Shown here one piece after another: positions 43,579 through 54,267 of a stretch of 64,000 bases of DNA; position 1 is the stretch's first letter; every line of letters starts with the position of its first letter. The position numbers were made by a program, and so were the translations under genes. Where the stretch lies: the NCBI RefSeq assembly GCF_002846415.1, contig NZ_PJMX01000001.1, positions 7,564,001 to 7,628,000 of the forward strand. The letters run 5' to 3'. The notes below the pieces were generated by a model that saw only the letters and a program-made list of their open reading frames with translations, did no database searches and was not told where the DNA came from. The DNA is from Streptomyces sp. TLI_146 (lineage in GTDB: Bacteria; Actinomycetota; Actinomycetes; Streptomycetales; Streptomycetaceae).

Positions 43579-43609
43579 ATCGGGTGGCGGCTGGACGCCG
43601 CCACCCGAT
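43579..43609 (-). terminator. 13-bp hairpin between lasso precursor and cyclase genes (attenuator)
   Basis: A perfect 13-base stem (43579-43591 with 43597-43609) with a 5-base loop lies 73 bases after the precursor stop and 60 before the cyclase start. In the minus-strand transcript it is followed by only CCCTTT, so termination is likely partial, yielding more precursor than enzyme mRNA. Confidence 0.75.
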
Positions 43610-43681
43610 GGCCGGGCCGGTTCAACGACCGGCAGGCCTACAACGGGACTCGCACCGCGAGGCGGTCACGAGCCGTCCGTG

Positions 43682-43789
43682 TCAGAGGAGCTGCTTGCCG
43701 CCGAGGACGTCCTTGGGCCCGGTGTTCTTCAGTCCGGTGACCTTGCGGAAGCCGCCGGCCTTGGTGAGGGTGGGGCGCTCGTACGTCAT
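43682..43789 (-). CDS. lasso peptide precursor (lagmysin-like)
   Basis: A 35-residue precursor with an AAAGGAG site. The leader MTYERPTLTKAGGFRKVTG has the actinobacterial YxxPxL...G-x-F...TG pattern with Thr at position -2. The predicted core is LKNTGPKDVLGGKQLL: Leu1 to Asp8 gives an 8-member macrolactam with an 8-residue tail. From memory, lagmysin has a core with the same frame (Leu1, Gly5, Asp8, LGG, terminal LL). Alternative: Gly1-Asp9 if cleavage is one residue earlier. It is the first gene of the A-C-B1-B2-D operon. Confidence 0.93.
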   Translation of the reverse strand: MTYERPTLTKAGGFRKVTGLKNTGPKDVLGGKQLL

Positions 43790-43900
43790 GGTGGAACTCC
43801 TTTTCCCTGTGGGGACGATGAATTTCACAGGCGCGCCTAAAACGGATTCACGAAGGGAATGCCGTTTCCGGTCCCCCCGAGCGGTGAAATCCGCAACACC

Positions 43901-43948
43901 TACCTAAATGCGATAAGCGCATCTTCACAATGGTCACCCGGAGGTGAC
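43901..43948 (-). promoter_or_regulatory. lasso operon promoter with two dyads
   Basis: On the minus strand TTGTGA (43930-43925) and TAGGTA (43906-43901) are separated by 18 bases. ATGCG-ATAAG-CGCAT at 43908-43922 is a dyad filling the spacer, and GTCACC-CGGA-GGTGAC at 43933-43948 adjoins the -35. Either could be a repressor or activator site. About 110 bases of leader follow before the precursor ATG. Confidence 0.55.
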
Positions 43949-44207
43949 AGGTAGTGCCCGGGGGGCGCGTCTTTCGGCCGTGCGACCGTGGTGGGGGCGC
44001 ACCCGCCCCGGGGTGTGGCCAGTGGGGCTTGAAGTTACGAGCGGGGCTCCGGTCAATAGAACCCCCCTTCGGTCAGGGGGGCATTCGATCGACATTCGGC
44101 GCCCAAGTGTCGAAGAGCCGGATCGCGCGTCGGGCTGTCCAACGCCGCCCGCCCTCTCTACGGTGGTCTCGACCGGCCCGACGGGCGGGAGACACGAAGG
44201 GGGCTGG
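43949..44207. other. rest of the divergent intergenic region between the lasso and NB-ARC genes
   Basis: This completes the 418-base gap from the lasso precursor to the NB-ARC gene. It contains GC-rich sequence with several G-runs and no coding signature I can support; a GAAGGGGG ribosome site for the GTG at 44208 lies at its right end. The NB-ARC promoter must be here, but no clear -35/-10 pair was picked. Confidence 0.4.
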
Positions 44208-46593
44208 GTGGAAGCCGAGTTGACCGCGCTCGCGGCGTCGGGTGCGACGAGCCTGGTCGGGCTCATGGTCTCGGACTCCTGGGGGCAGGCCAAGGAGCGG
44301 CTGGCGCGCTTCTTCGCCCGCCGACGCGGAGACTCGGGCGGGACGGACGGCACGGGCGGGACGGACGGCACGCGCGCCGCCGGGGAAGCCGAGGACGAGC
44401 TCCAGGCCGCCGACGACGAGCCGGCGGCGCACGGCGTACCGGACGCGGGCGCCGTGGCGGACCTGGAGAGCCGCTGGTCGCAGCGGCTTCTGCGGATCCT
44501 CCGTGAGGACCCGGACGCGGCCGGGGAGTTGCGACGGCTGCTCGACGAACTCGCCCCCGCCCGGCCCCGGCCGCCCCACCCCGACGTCCGGCCGGACCAA
44601 GTGCCCGCCCTCACCGTCGCGTTCGTCAACCGCACGGCCGACCTCTCGGCCCTGGACCGGTGCTTCGCGGGAGGCGGGGACCGCGCCGCCGCCCCCGTCG
44701 GCATCGGCGTGCTCCACGGCCTGCCCGGCGTCGGCAAGACCGCGACCGCCTGCCACTGGGCGGACAGGTCCCGGGAGCTGTACCCCGACGGCCAGATGTA
44801 CGTGGACTTCGCGAGCCTGCGCGGACAGACCGGCGGCGACGTCTCCGAGGCCGTCGCCATGTGCCTCCGATCGCTCGGGGTGAGCGACGACTGGATGCCG
44901 CGCTCGCTCGCCGAGCGCACCGCCCTGTTCCGGTCGCGCTCCGCACAGCGCCGCATGCTGGTCGTCCTCGACGACGTCAGCCACCCCGCGCAGGTCAGAC
45001 CCCTCGTGCCCAAGGGACCCGGCAGCGCGGTACTCGTCACCAGCCACGGGAAACTCGGTGAACTCGTCCTGGACGGCGCCCGGTTGATCTCGCTGGACCC
45101 GCTGGACCGGGACGGCGGGATGCGGCTGCTCGCCGACCGCTGCGGCGAGGACGCCGTGGCCGCCGAACGGACGGCGGCCGAGCGGCTGGTGGCGGTGTGC
45201 GGCGGCCTTCCGGTGGCGCTGCACGTGGTGGCGGCCCGGCTGCTCACCGACCGCCGGCTGACCATGACCGGCCTGGCGGAGGAGCTCGCCGACGAAGCCG
45301 GGCGGCTCGCCGGACTGTCGATGCGAGGGGAGCGCCAGGTGTCCGCCGTACTCGGCCCGTCGTACCGCATGCTGCCGCCCGACGCGGCCCGGCTCTACCG
45401 GCTCCTGGGGTGGGCGCCGGTGCGCACCTTCGACTCCGCGACGGCCGCCGTCGCCGCCGGAGTCGACAGCCCGCGCGGCGGAACTCCTGGAGGTACTGGA
45501 GACGGCGAGCCTCCTTGAAGGCTCCCTGGACGGCCGGTACCGCCTGCACGACCTCGTACGGCTGCACGCGCGCGAATGCGCCGAGCGGGAGGAGGCGGAC
45601 GGCGAGCGGACGGCGCTGACGCGGCGCGTCGCCACGCACTACCTGGCCCTCACCGCCCTGGCCGACCGGGCGATCCGGGCGGACCGCCTGCGCATCGCCG
45701 ACCTCTCCGCGCTGGTGGCGGACACGCCCGACCCGTTCGCGTCGCCGGGCGGCCCGGCCCCGCTGGAGTGGCTGGAGGCCGAGCGGACGAACATCCTCCA
45801 GGTGCTCCGGGCGGCCTCGCAGCGTCAACTGCACGATGTGGTGTGGAAGTTGGCGGAGGTCTTCACGGTGCTGTTCCTGCACCACCGGCACCTGGCCATG
45901 TGGCGGGAGTGCCTGGAGCTCGGCGCGGCCGCCGCCGCGGCGGACCTGATGCCGGCGGCCGAGGCGCGGCTGCGCAGCCTGCTGTCGCGGCCCCTGCTCG
46001 ACCTCGGCGAGGACGACCGGGCACGCGCGGAGCTGGAAGCGGCCGTGAGCTGCGCCGAGATCGCCGACCACGTGGTCCTGCGGGCGTCCGTGCAGGAGTT
46101 CCTCGGGCGGTACTGGGACCGCGCCGACCCCGCTCGCGCCATCGACGCGTACACGCGCTCCCTCGATCTCAACCGCCGGGCGGGCGAGGCGCGCGGGGCG
46201 GCCATCGCGGCGTACTTCCTGGGCTGCGCGCAGGACGCCCACGGCGACCACGCCGACGCCCTGACCACCCTCCGCCGGGCCCGGGAGGAGCTGCTCGACT
46301 GCTCGGACGCGCGGATGGCGGCGCGGGCGACGGCCGCCATCGGGACCGTCCACGACCACCTGGGCGACACCCAGGAGGCCCTGCGCGCGCTGCGCGAGGC
46401 CGCCCGCACCCTCCGGGACCTGGACGCCACCCATTACGAGGCGCAGGCCCTGGTCCGACTGGCCGACATCACCGAGCGGAGCGGTGCTCCCCGCTCCGCC
46501 GCACGCCCGTACCTCGTCCGGGCCCTGGAGATCCACGAGGCGGGCGGCAGCCCCGAGGCGCGGAGGCTGCGCGAGCGGTTGGAGGGCGAGTAG
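44208..46593 (+). pseudogene. NB-ARC/TPR STAND protein gene with frameshift near 45476
   Basis: Two overlapping frames together encode one ~795-residue STAND protein. Frame 1 (44208 to a stop at 45516-45518) has the short N-terminal module EAELTALAASGATSLVGLM common to Streptomyces NB-ARC proteins, a linker, and NB-ARC: Walker A GLPGVGKTAT, Walker B MLVVLDDV and CGGLPVALHVVAARL. At ~45470-45480 coding moves to another frame: removing one G restores SPRAELLEVLETASLLEG and reads to 46593 through winged-helix and TPR repeats. A stand-alone downstream start (ATG 45715 region) would lose the WH domain. It is either a true disruption, a sequence error or, less likely, programmed. It is divergent from the lasso operon. 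Confidence 0.75.
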
Positions 46594-46614
46594 CGCGCGC
46601 TGTACGACGACGGT

Positions 46615-48300
46615 TCAGCGCGGGCGCAGCCGCAGGACGACGTCCGCGTCGCGCAGCCCGCCGACCCTCAGCGTGACCATGGTGTCGTCCAGGGGGCGGC
46701 CCGCGCGTAGACAGCCGTACACGGCGGCCGCCGACAGCCCGGCGTCCAGGGCCGGGCCGGTGGCCGTCGCTTCGACGACCCGCCCGTCCCGAAGCCCGAT
46801 CAGCCACCCGGCCCCTGCCCCGGTCGCGGCCAGGCCGCTGCCCGGCAGCCGGGCCAGCGTGTTCTGGATCCAGTCCAGGGCCCCGGCCGCCGTCGCGGCC
46901 GGGCGGGCGCGGACGACGACCGACGCGCTCTCGGCCAGTCGCGGGTCGCGTTCCTCGTCGGTGCACGCCAGATGGACGTACGGGCCCGGGCCCTCGGCCC
47001 AGTCCTCGCAGACGGCGGCGGGGAACCGCTGCACGGTGACCACCGGTTGTCCCGCGTGCTCGGCGACGGCGGTGATCACCCGCCATGAAGTGACCGCCGC
47101 CGACGGGGGATCCGGCGGGAGCAGGATCGGCGCGGCGGGCGGCCGCGAGGGCGGCTCGGGCAGCCGGAGCAGCTGGTACACGGCGGTGCGGAGACGGGCG
47201 AGCGCCTGCCCGGAGTCGCTGAAGGCCCGCCGGGCCACCTCCGCGTACCGCTGCGGCTCATGGCTTCGGACGGCGTCCTCGATCTGCCGCCGCAGGTCTC
47301 CGGCCGGATCGAGCCGGGGCGCGATCCGCCCGAGATCGGCGCCCGCCGTTCCCGGCACGGCGTCGCCTCCGAACGCGGCGAGCAGGACGGGCTTGTCCAG
47401 GGCCGCCCCGTACAGCGTCACCGAACCGTGGTCGCCGACCACGAGGTCGGCCGCGACCAGCGCGGGGCGCCAGCTGTGGACCGGCGGCATCAGGGACAGC
47501 CCCGCGTCGAGCGCGGTGGCCTGCGCCGTGCGGAGCTGCCAGGAGCCGTGCGCCGACCACACGTTGGGGTGGACGATCGCGCCCACCCGGTATTCGTCGT
47601 AGGGCAGCGCGGCGAGCAGGCGCGCGGGCAGTTCCGGCTCCCGGCCGATGAGGGAGGTCGGCCCCCAGGTCGAGCTGACCATGACCAGGCGCTGCCCGGG
47701 GCCGACGCCCAGCGCCTCCCGGTAGGCGTCCCGGTGCCGCGCGCTGACGAGCAGTTCGTCGAAGCACGGATCGCCCACCAGCAGGGTGCGGCCGGCGGTC
47801 TTGGGATGGCTGGCGAGCAGTTGGGCTTCCTGGTCCGGGTGCGACACGGCGAGCCAGGCGCGCCCCGCCTCCAGGAGCGCGTCGGGGACCACGCCGGACA
47901 GCCGGGTGCGCCGCGCCCGGGAGTCCGGGACGAACTTCTGGAAGCCGATGCCGTGCGGCAGGACGAGGACCGGGCAGTCACCGTCCGGTACGTCGATGTT
48001 CTCGCTGGCGGAGACGATCAGATCCGCGTGGATCTCGCCCAACTGCCGCCAGGGCATGACCCGGCAGCCCGAGTCGTGCAGCAGCTCCAGGACGCCGTTG
48101 TCGAAGGCGGACGTCGGGTCGTACGCGAAGACCACGGACACGCGCGTGTCGTCGCGCAGGAGGGCGGGCAGCGACTCCAGGACACGGGCGGTCGAGGTGA
48201 CCGTACGGGCGGCGACGACGAGGGTGCGCCGGGCCTGGAAGGTGCTCCACCGCTGGGCGTCATGTCCTACGGGTACGCGCAGGGGCGGGCTAGGGTGCAT
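46615..48300 (-). CDS. GT-B-fold, CDP-glycerol glycerophosphotransferase-like protein
   Basis: A 561-residue soluble protein. Residues ~30-350 resemble the GT-B fold of CDP-glycerol glycerophosphotransferases and UDP-GlcNAc epimerases: VVFAYDPTSAF, VLVLPHGIGFQKFVPDS, LLVGDPCFDEL, SSTWGPTSL and AADLVVGDHGSVTLYGAALDKPVL with the late Asp/His/Ser-Thr site. The C-terminal ~180 residues are variable. Close relatives in Streptomyces have sometimes been labelled as a translation initiation factor, which this sequence does not support. The substrate is unknown. ATG 48300 or GTG 48306. Confidence 0.65.
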   Translation of the reverse strand: MHPSPPLRVPVGHDAQRWSTFQARRTLVVAARTVTSTARVLESLPALLRDDTRVSVVFAYDPTSAFDNGVLELLHDSGCRVMPWRQLGEIHADLIVSASENIDVPDGDCPVLVLPHGIGFQKFVPDSRARRTRLSGVVPDALLEAGRAWLAVSHPDQEAQLLASHPKTAGRTLLVGDPCFDELLVSARHRDAYREALGVGPGQRLVMVSSTWGPTSLIGREPELPARLLAALPYDEYRVGAIVHPNVWSAHGSWQLRTAQATALDAGLSLMPPVHSWRPALVAADLVVGDHGSVTLYGAALDKPVLLAAFGGDAVPGTAGADLGRIAPRLDPAGDLRRQIEDAVRSHEPQRYAEVARRAFSDSGQALARLRTAVYQLLRLPEPPSRPPAAPILLPPDPPSAAVTSWRVITAVAEHAGQPVVTVQRFPAAVCEDWAEGPGPYVHLACTDEERDPRLAESASVVVRARPAATAAGALDWIQNTLARLPGSGLAATGAGAGWLIGLRDGRVVEATATGPALDAGLSAAAVYGCLRAGRPLDDTMVTLRVGGLRDADVVLRLRPR

Positions 48301-48343
48301 GGCCACCCCGAGAAGCTACGCCCCGAATGTCCCTTGTGCCCGA

Positions 48344-48430
48344 GCGGCTCGCGGCTCGCGGCTCGCGGCTCGCGGCTCGCGGCTCGCGGCTCGCGGCTCG
48401 CGGCTCGCGGCTCGCGGCTCGCGGCTCGCG
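48344..48430. repeat. 7-bp tandem repeat, 12 copies of GCGGCTC
   Basis: Twelve perfect copies of a heptamer (48344-48427) plus a partial one. It lies in the divergent intergenic space between the GT-B-like gene and the L,D-transpeptidase. Seven is not a multiple of three, so copy changes would shift any frame; the run cycles through Leu-Ala-Ala-Arg-Gly-Ser-Arg. Likely a variable-number slippage tract affecting promoter spacing. Confidence 0.95.
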
Positions 48431-48602
48431 GCCACCGTCGCTCTATCGCACTTCAAACCGCGGAACAACCCTTCTGGGGACGTGGCCTGACCGGGCTACA
48501 GATTACCGGCAGGGGGCTGGCAGGGGTTCGGCCCCGGCGCGGGAGAGTGAAGTTCTGCCCGGCGCGGGTACGCGCTCGGCGGACGGTGCACATGTATGCG
48601 CC
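48431..48602. other. intergenic region before the L,D-transpeptidase gene
   Basis: Non-coding stretch between the heptamer repeat and the ATG at 48603. It is the likely location of the L,D-transpeptidase promoter; moderately A/T-rich sequence lies at ~48442-48475, but no convincing -35/-10 pair was found. No gene is seen. Confidence 0.4.
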
Positions 48603-49313
48603 ATGTGGAAGTTCCCCCGAACCGGCCGCACCCTGCGGGCGCTGATCCCCGCCGCGCCCCTGGCGCTGACCGTCGGCGTCCTGCCCGCGTACGGCGTGGC
48701 GCCCCCGACGCCCGCGAGTGCCCCGCTGGCGTGCTCGACGGCCGACGGCCCGTATCAGCGCCAGGTCGAGGAGCTGCTGGGTCTTGAGGCGGACGGCTCG
48801 CAGTCGCCCGCCGACTGCCAGGCGATCCAGCGGTACCAGGAGAGCCAGCTCATCGTGCCCGCCGACGGCTCCGCCGGAGCGATCACGTACACCGCCCTCT
48901 ACTGGGAGTGGGCCCAGAACTATCCCGAGCAGCTGCGCGGCTGCCCCGAGCGCAAGGGCCGGGTCGCCTGCGTGGACCTGAGCCACCAGATCATGTGGGT
49001 CGCCCTGGACGGCAAGGTGGCCTTCACGCCCGTCGCCATCCGGTCCGGCCGGGCGGAGCTCCCCACCCGTACCGGCTGGTTCCGCGTCGAACGGCGCAAG
49101 GAGGACGACTGGTCGACGCTCTACAACTCGCCGATGACGTTCAGCCAGTACTTCAGCGGCGGCCAGGCCATCCACGGCGTCTACAACAACCTCTACGAAG
49201 GCGTCGGCTCCCACGGCTGCGTCAACCTGCGCCACGCCGACGCCAAGCGCCTGTGGACCGTATTGCAACAGGGGGACGCGGTGTATGTGTGGGGGACGAA
49301 GCCGGGAGGGTGA
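48603..49313 (+). CDS. secreted L,D-transpeptidase (YkuD domain)
   Basis: A 236-residue exported enzyme. Residues 1-40 contain a signal peptide (LIPAAPLALTVGVLPAYGVA), followed by a peptidoglycan-binding-like helix region and a YkuD domain from ~115. The active-site motif is IHGVYNNLYEGVGSHGCVNL (~190-209), with catalytic Cys in SHGCVNL. It would make 3-3 peptide crosslinks in peptidoglycan or anchor proteins. No strong ribosome site is visible before the ATG. Confidence 0.9.
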   Translation: MWKFPRTGRTLRALIPAAPLALTVGVLPAYGVAPPTPASAPLACSTADGPYQRQVEELLGLEADGSQSPADCQAIQRYQESQLIVPADGSAGAITYTALYWEWAQNYPEQLRGCPERKGRVACVDLSHQIMWVALDGKVAFTPVAIRSGRAELPTRTGWFRVERRKEDDWSTLYNSPMTFSQYFSGGQAIHGVYNNLYEGVGSHGCVNLRHADAKRLWTVLQQGDAVYVWGTKPGG

Positions 49314-49461
49314 CCCGTCGGCCGGCCCTCCGGCGGTTCCCGGACGGCGGGCTCCCGGCGGCTGGGGCATCGCGACAGGCGCTCACTCACGGTTATCGAG
49401 TGTGGGGTTTCTGTCACCGCCGCCGTGCGCGGTCCGGCGGCCCTCGCCGAAGGAGAACGAC

Positions 49462-49644
49462 ATGAACGCTCGCAGGGCGGCTCGGATGGCTGTGGCGGTG
49501 GCCGCGGTCGTAGGTACCGAGTTCGCCATCGCGAGGTGCCCGAGCGGAACGCCCAGGTGGTCTGCCTGCCGATCGCCTGGCCCCGCTCTCGTAGGCATAA
49601 CCGCACGTCCGCTCCGCGTGCGCGCGCCAGGCGGCACCCCCTGA
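49462..49644 (+). CDS. small hypothetical ORF with strong ribosome site (possible remnant)
   Basis: A 60-residue ORF with an ideal AAGGAG six bases before its ATG. MNARRAARMAVAVAAVVGTEFAIA looks like a signal peptide, but the rest is Pro/Arg-rich without recognisable fold. Composition suggests either a short exported peptide or the 5' end of a decayed secreted-protein gene. It lies in the ~390-base gap between the L,D-transpeptidase and GAPDH genes. No family recognised. Confidence 0.4.
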   Translation: MNARRAARMAVAVAAVVGTEFAIARCPSGTPRWSACRSPGPALVGITARPLRVRAPGGTP

Positions 49645-49702
49645 AGGGCCGAACACAGGTCGGGTTACCATATGAGCGCCGCCTAGCTCGAAAGATAAAC
49701 TC

Positions 49703-51148
49703 GTGACTGTCAATGACGACTCGTTCACCAATTGGAAGAACCGCGAGGAGATCGCGGAGTCGATGATCCCGATCATCGGGAAGCTGCACCGGGAGCGGGA
49801 CGTCACCGTCCTCCTCCACAGCCGCTCCCTGGTGAACAAGTCGGTGGTCAGCATCCTCAAGACCCACCGATTCGCCCGGCAGATCGCCGGTGAGGAACTC
49901 TCGGTCACCGACACGCTTCCGTTCCTGCAGGCTCTCACCACCCTCGATCTCGGCCCCTCCCAGATCGACATCGGCATGCTCGCCGCGACCTACCAGGCCG
50001 ACGACCGCGGTCTGTCCGTGGCCGAGTTCACCGCCGGGGCCGTCGTCGGCGCCACGGGTGCCAACAAGATCGAGCGTCGCGAGGGCCGCGACGTGGTGCT
50101 CTACGGGTTCGGCCGCATCGGCCGCCTGGTGGCGCGCCTGCTCATCGAGAAGGCCGGTTCCGGCAACGGCCTGCGGCTGCGCGCCATCGTCGTGCGCGGC
50201 GGCGGCGAGGCGGACCTCGTCAAGCGCGCCTCGCTGCTGCGCCGCGACTCCATCCACGGCCAGTTCCAGGGCACGATCACCGTGGACGAGGCGACCAGCA
50301 CCATCGTCGCCAACGGCAACGAGATCAAGGTGATCTACGCCAACGACCCGTCCGAGGTCGACTACACGGCGTACGGCATCAAGGACGCCATCCTCATCGA
50401 CAACACCGGCAAGTGGCGCGACCGCGAGGGCCTCTCCAAGCACCTGCGCCCCGGTATCGACAAGGTCGTCCTGACCGCGCCCGGCAAGGGCGACGTGCCC
50501 AACATCGTGCACGGCGTCAACCACGACACGATCAAGCCGGACGAGCAGATCCTGTCCTGCGCGTCCTGCACCACCAACGCGATCGTCCCGCCGCTGAAGG
50601 CGATGGCGGACGAGTACGGCGTGCTGCGCGGCCACGTGGAGACCGTCCACTCGTTCACCAACGACCAGAACCTGCTGGACAACTACCACAAGGCCGACCG
50701 CCGTGGCCGTTCGGCGCCGCTGAACATGGTCATCACCGAGACCGGCGCCGCCTCCGCCGTCGCGAAGGCGCTGCCGGACCTGAAGGCGCCGATCACCGGC
50801 AGCTCGATCCGCGTCCCGGTGCCGGACGTCTCGATCGCGATCCTCAGCCTGCGCCTCGGCCGCGAGACCACCCGCGAGGAGGTCCTGGAGTACCTCCGCG
50901 ACGTCTCGCTGAACTCGCCGCTGAAGCGCCAGATCGACTTCACCACCGCCCCGGACGCCGTGTCGATGGACTTCGTCGGCTCGCGCCACGCCTCGATCGT
51001 CGACGCGGGTGCCACGAAGGTCGACGGCGACAACGCGATCCTCTACCTCTGGTACGACAACGAGTTCGGCTACTCGTGCCAGGTCATCCGCGTGGTCCAG
51101 CACGTCTCCGGCGTCGAGTACCCGACGTACCCGGTGCCGATGAGCTGA
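49703..51148 (+). CDS. gap: glyceraldehyde-3-phosphate dehydrogenase, N-terminally extended type
   Basis: A 481-residue GAPDH. Residues ~1-125 are an extension not found in classical ~335-residue enzymes; the NAD-binding fold starts at VVLYGFGRIGRLVARLL (~130). The catalytic Cys is in SCASCTTNAI (~290) and the conserved His in the following HSFTNDQ. It oxidises G3P to 1,3-bisphosphoglycerate; the extended form is common in Streptomyces and some Actinobacteria and may serve a distinct carbon regime. GTG start at 49703; weak ribosome site. A strong bidirectional terminator follows. Confidence 0.92.
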   Translation: MTVNDDSFTNWKNREEIAESMIPIIGKLHRERDVTVLLHSRSLVNKSVVSILKTHRFARQIAGEELSVTDTLPFLQALTTLDLGPSQIDIGMLAATYQADDRGLSVAEFTAGAVVGATGANKIERREGRDVVLYGFGRIGRLVARLLIEKAGSGNGLRLRAIVVRGGGEADLVKRASLLRRDSIHGQFQGTITVDEATSTIVANGNEIKVIYANDPSEVDYTAYGIKDAILIDNTGKWRDREGLSKHLRPGIDKVVLTAPGKGDVPNIVHGVNHDTIKPDEQILSCASCTTNAIVPPLKAMADEYGVLRGHVETVHSFTNDQNLLDNYHKADRRGRSAPLNMVITETGAASAVAKALPDLKAPITGSSIRVPVPDVSIAILSLRLGRETTREEVLEYLRDVSLNSPLKRQIDFTTAPDAVSMDFVGSRHASIVDAGATKVDGDNAILYLWYDNEFGYSCQVIRVVQHVSGVEYPTYPVPMS

Positions 51149-51165
51149 GGCTCCTGACGTACGAG

Positions 51166-51208
51166 AAGAGGCGCCCGGCCTGGAGAAATCCCAGGCCGGG
51201 CGCCTCTT
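51166..51208. terminator. bidirectional terminator between gap and katG
   Basis: An 18-base perfect stem (51166-51183 with 51191-51208) and a 7-base loop AGAAATC lie between the convergent GAPDH and katG genes. The stem flanks give A-rich and T-rich edges on opposite strands, so it can act as an intrinsic terminator both ways. Confidence 0.92.
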
Positions 51209-51221
51209 TCGGATCGCTGGA

Positions 51222-53447
<2,226 letters not shown>

Positions 53448-53621
53448 CGGAATCCTTCCTGGGTGGATCACACTGCTCAGGGGACTACGGGGGTCGAGCG
53501 GTTCGATGCGGCGGAACGGTCCCGTCGCGGTCATGGGTGGACGGTGGACGGCCGGTCCGGAGCGGGGCCCGGAGGGGACGGACGGACCGATCGGACGTGT
53601 CCGCTCCCTTGGCCGTCTATG

Positions 53622-53649
53622 GGATCGATCCTACGATGGACGCAGTCCA
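53622..53649. promoter_or_regulatory. two dyads in the katG/fur intergenic region
   Basis: GGATCGATCC at 53622-53631 is a perfect palindrome, and TGGAC-GCA-GTCCA at 53637-53649 is a second dyad. They lie between the divergent katG and Fur-family genes, where a peroxide-responsive repressor would bind. Neither is an exact textbook Fur box. Confidence 0.45.
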
Positions 53650-53762
53650 GGTCAAGAAGCTCACCGGTTCCGTTCTCAGTCGGAAGCTGTACGGCCACCG
53701 GTGAACAGGCACCCCGTCACTGCTCCACTCGATCTCCACCGGGCCGGAAGGGAAGGACCACT

Positions 53763-54173
53763 ATGAGTGACCTGCTGGAGCGGCTCCGCGGACGCGGCTG
53801 GCGGGTGACCTCGCAGCGGCGTGTCGTGGCGGAGGTCCTCGACGGCGACCATGTGCATCTGACGGCCGACGAGGTGCACGCCCGCGCGGTGCGACGGCTG
53901 CCCGAGATCTCCCGGGCGACCGTCTACAACACGCTGGGCGAGATGGTCTCCCTCGGTGAGGTCCTGGAGGTCTCCACCGACGGCCGCGCCAAGCGCTACG
54001 ACCCCAACGCGCACCGCCCCCACCACCACCTGGTCTGCTCCGGCTGCGGCGCCATCCGCGACGTCCACACGACGGGCGACCCGCTCGCCCAGCTCCCGGC
54101 CCAGGAGCGGTTCGGGTTCACGGTGTCGGCGGCCGAGATCACCTACCGAGGGCTGTGCCCGTCGTGCGCCTAG
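53763..54173 (+). CDS. Fur-family peroxide regulator (FurA/CatR-like)
   Basis: A 136-residue metal-dependent repressor. Winged helix in residues ~1-80 (RATVYNTLGEMVSLGEV is the recognition region), then the dimerisation domain with HHHLVCSGCGAIRDV and the C-terminal CPSC, two CxxC pairs for structural zinc. Divergence from katG points to H2O2-responsive control of katG, as for CatR/FurA in Streptomyces; PerR-like metal oxidation of His is likely. GGAAGGA precedes the ATG. A 29-bp inverted repeat starts at its stop codon. Confidence 0.9.
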   Translation: MSDLLERLRGRGWRVTSQRRVVAEVLDGDHVHLTADEVHARAVRRLPEISRATVYNTLGEMVSLGEVLEVSTDGRAKRYDPNAHRPHHHLVCSGCGAIRDVHTTGDPLAQLPAQERFGFTVSAAEITYRGLCPSCA

Positions 54174-54250
54174 GGCCTGTCCGGTGGGTCCGGTCGGCTT
54201 CGGCGCGGGAGGCCCCCGCGTGCCGACCGGACCCACCGGACAGGCCCTAG
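54170..54250. terminator. 29-bp perfect inverted repeat overlapping the Fur gene stop codon
   Basis: Arms at 54170-54198 and 54222-54250 are perfect complements; the 23-base loop contains a nested CGCGGG/CCCGCG pairing. The TAG stop of the Fur gene lies in the left arm. It is a strong bidirectional terminator between the Fur gene and the aminotransferase remnant on the other strand, and its GGGCCTGTCCGG ends look like a dispersed Streptomyces terminator element. Confidence 0.9.
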
Positions 54251-54267
54251 CGGCCACCCGGCGTGGT

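Noticed and set aside
45470..45520. Programmed frameshift in the NB-ARC gene
   Set aside because: No slippery heptamer or downstream pseudoknot stands out; a disruption or sequence error is simpler.
48344..48430. CRISPR-like repeat array
   Set aside because: Units are contiguous 7-mers without spacers, so this is a simple tandem repeat.
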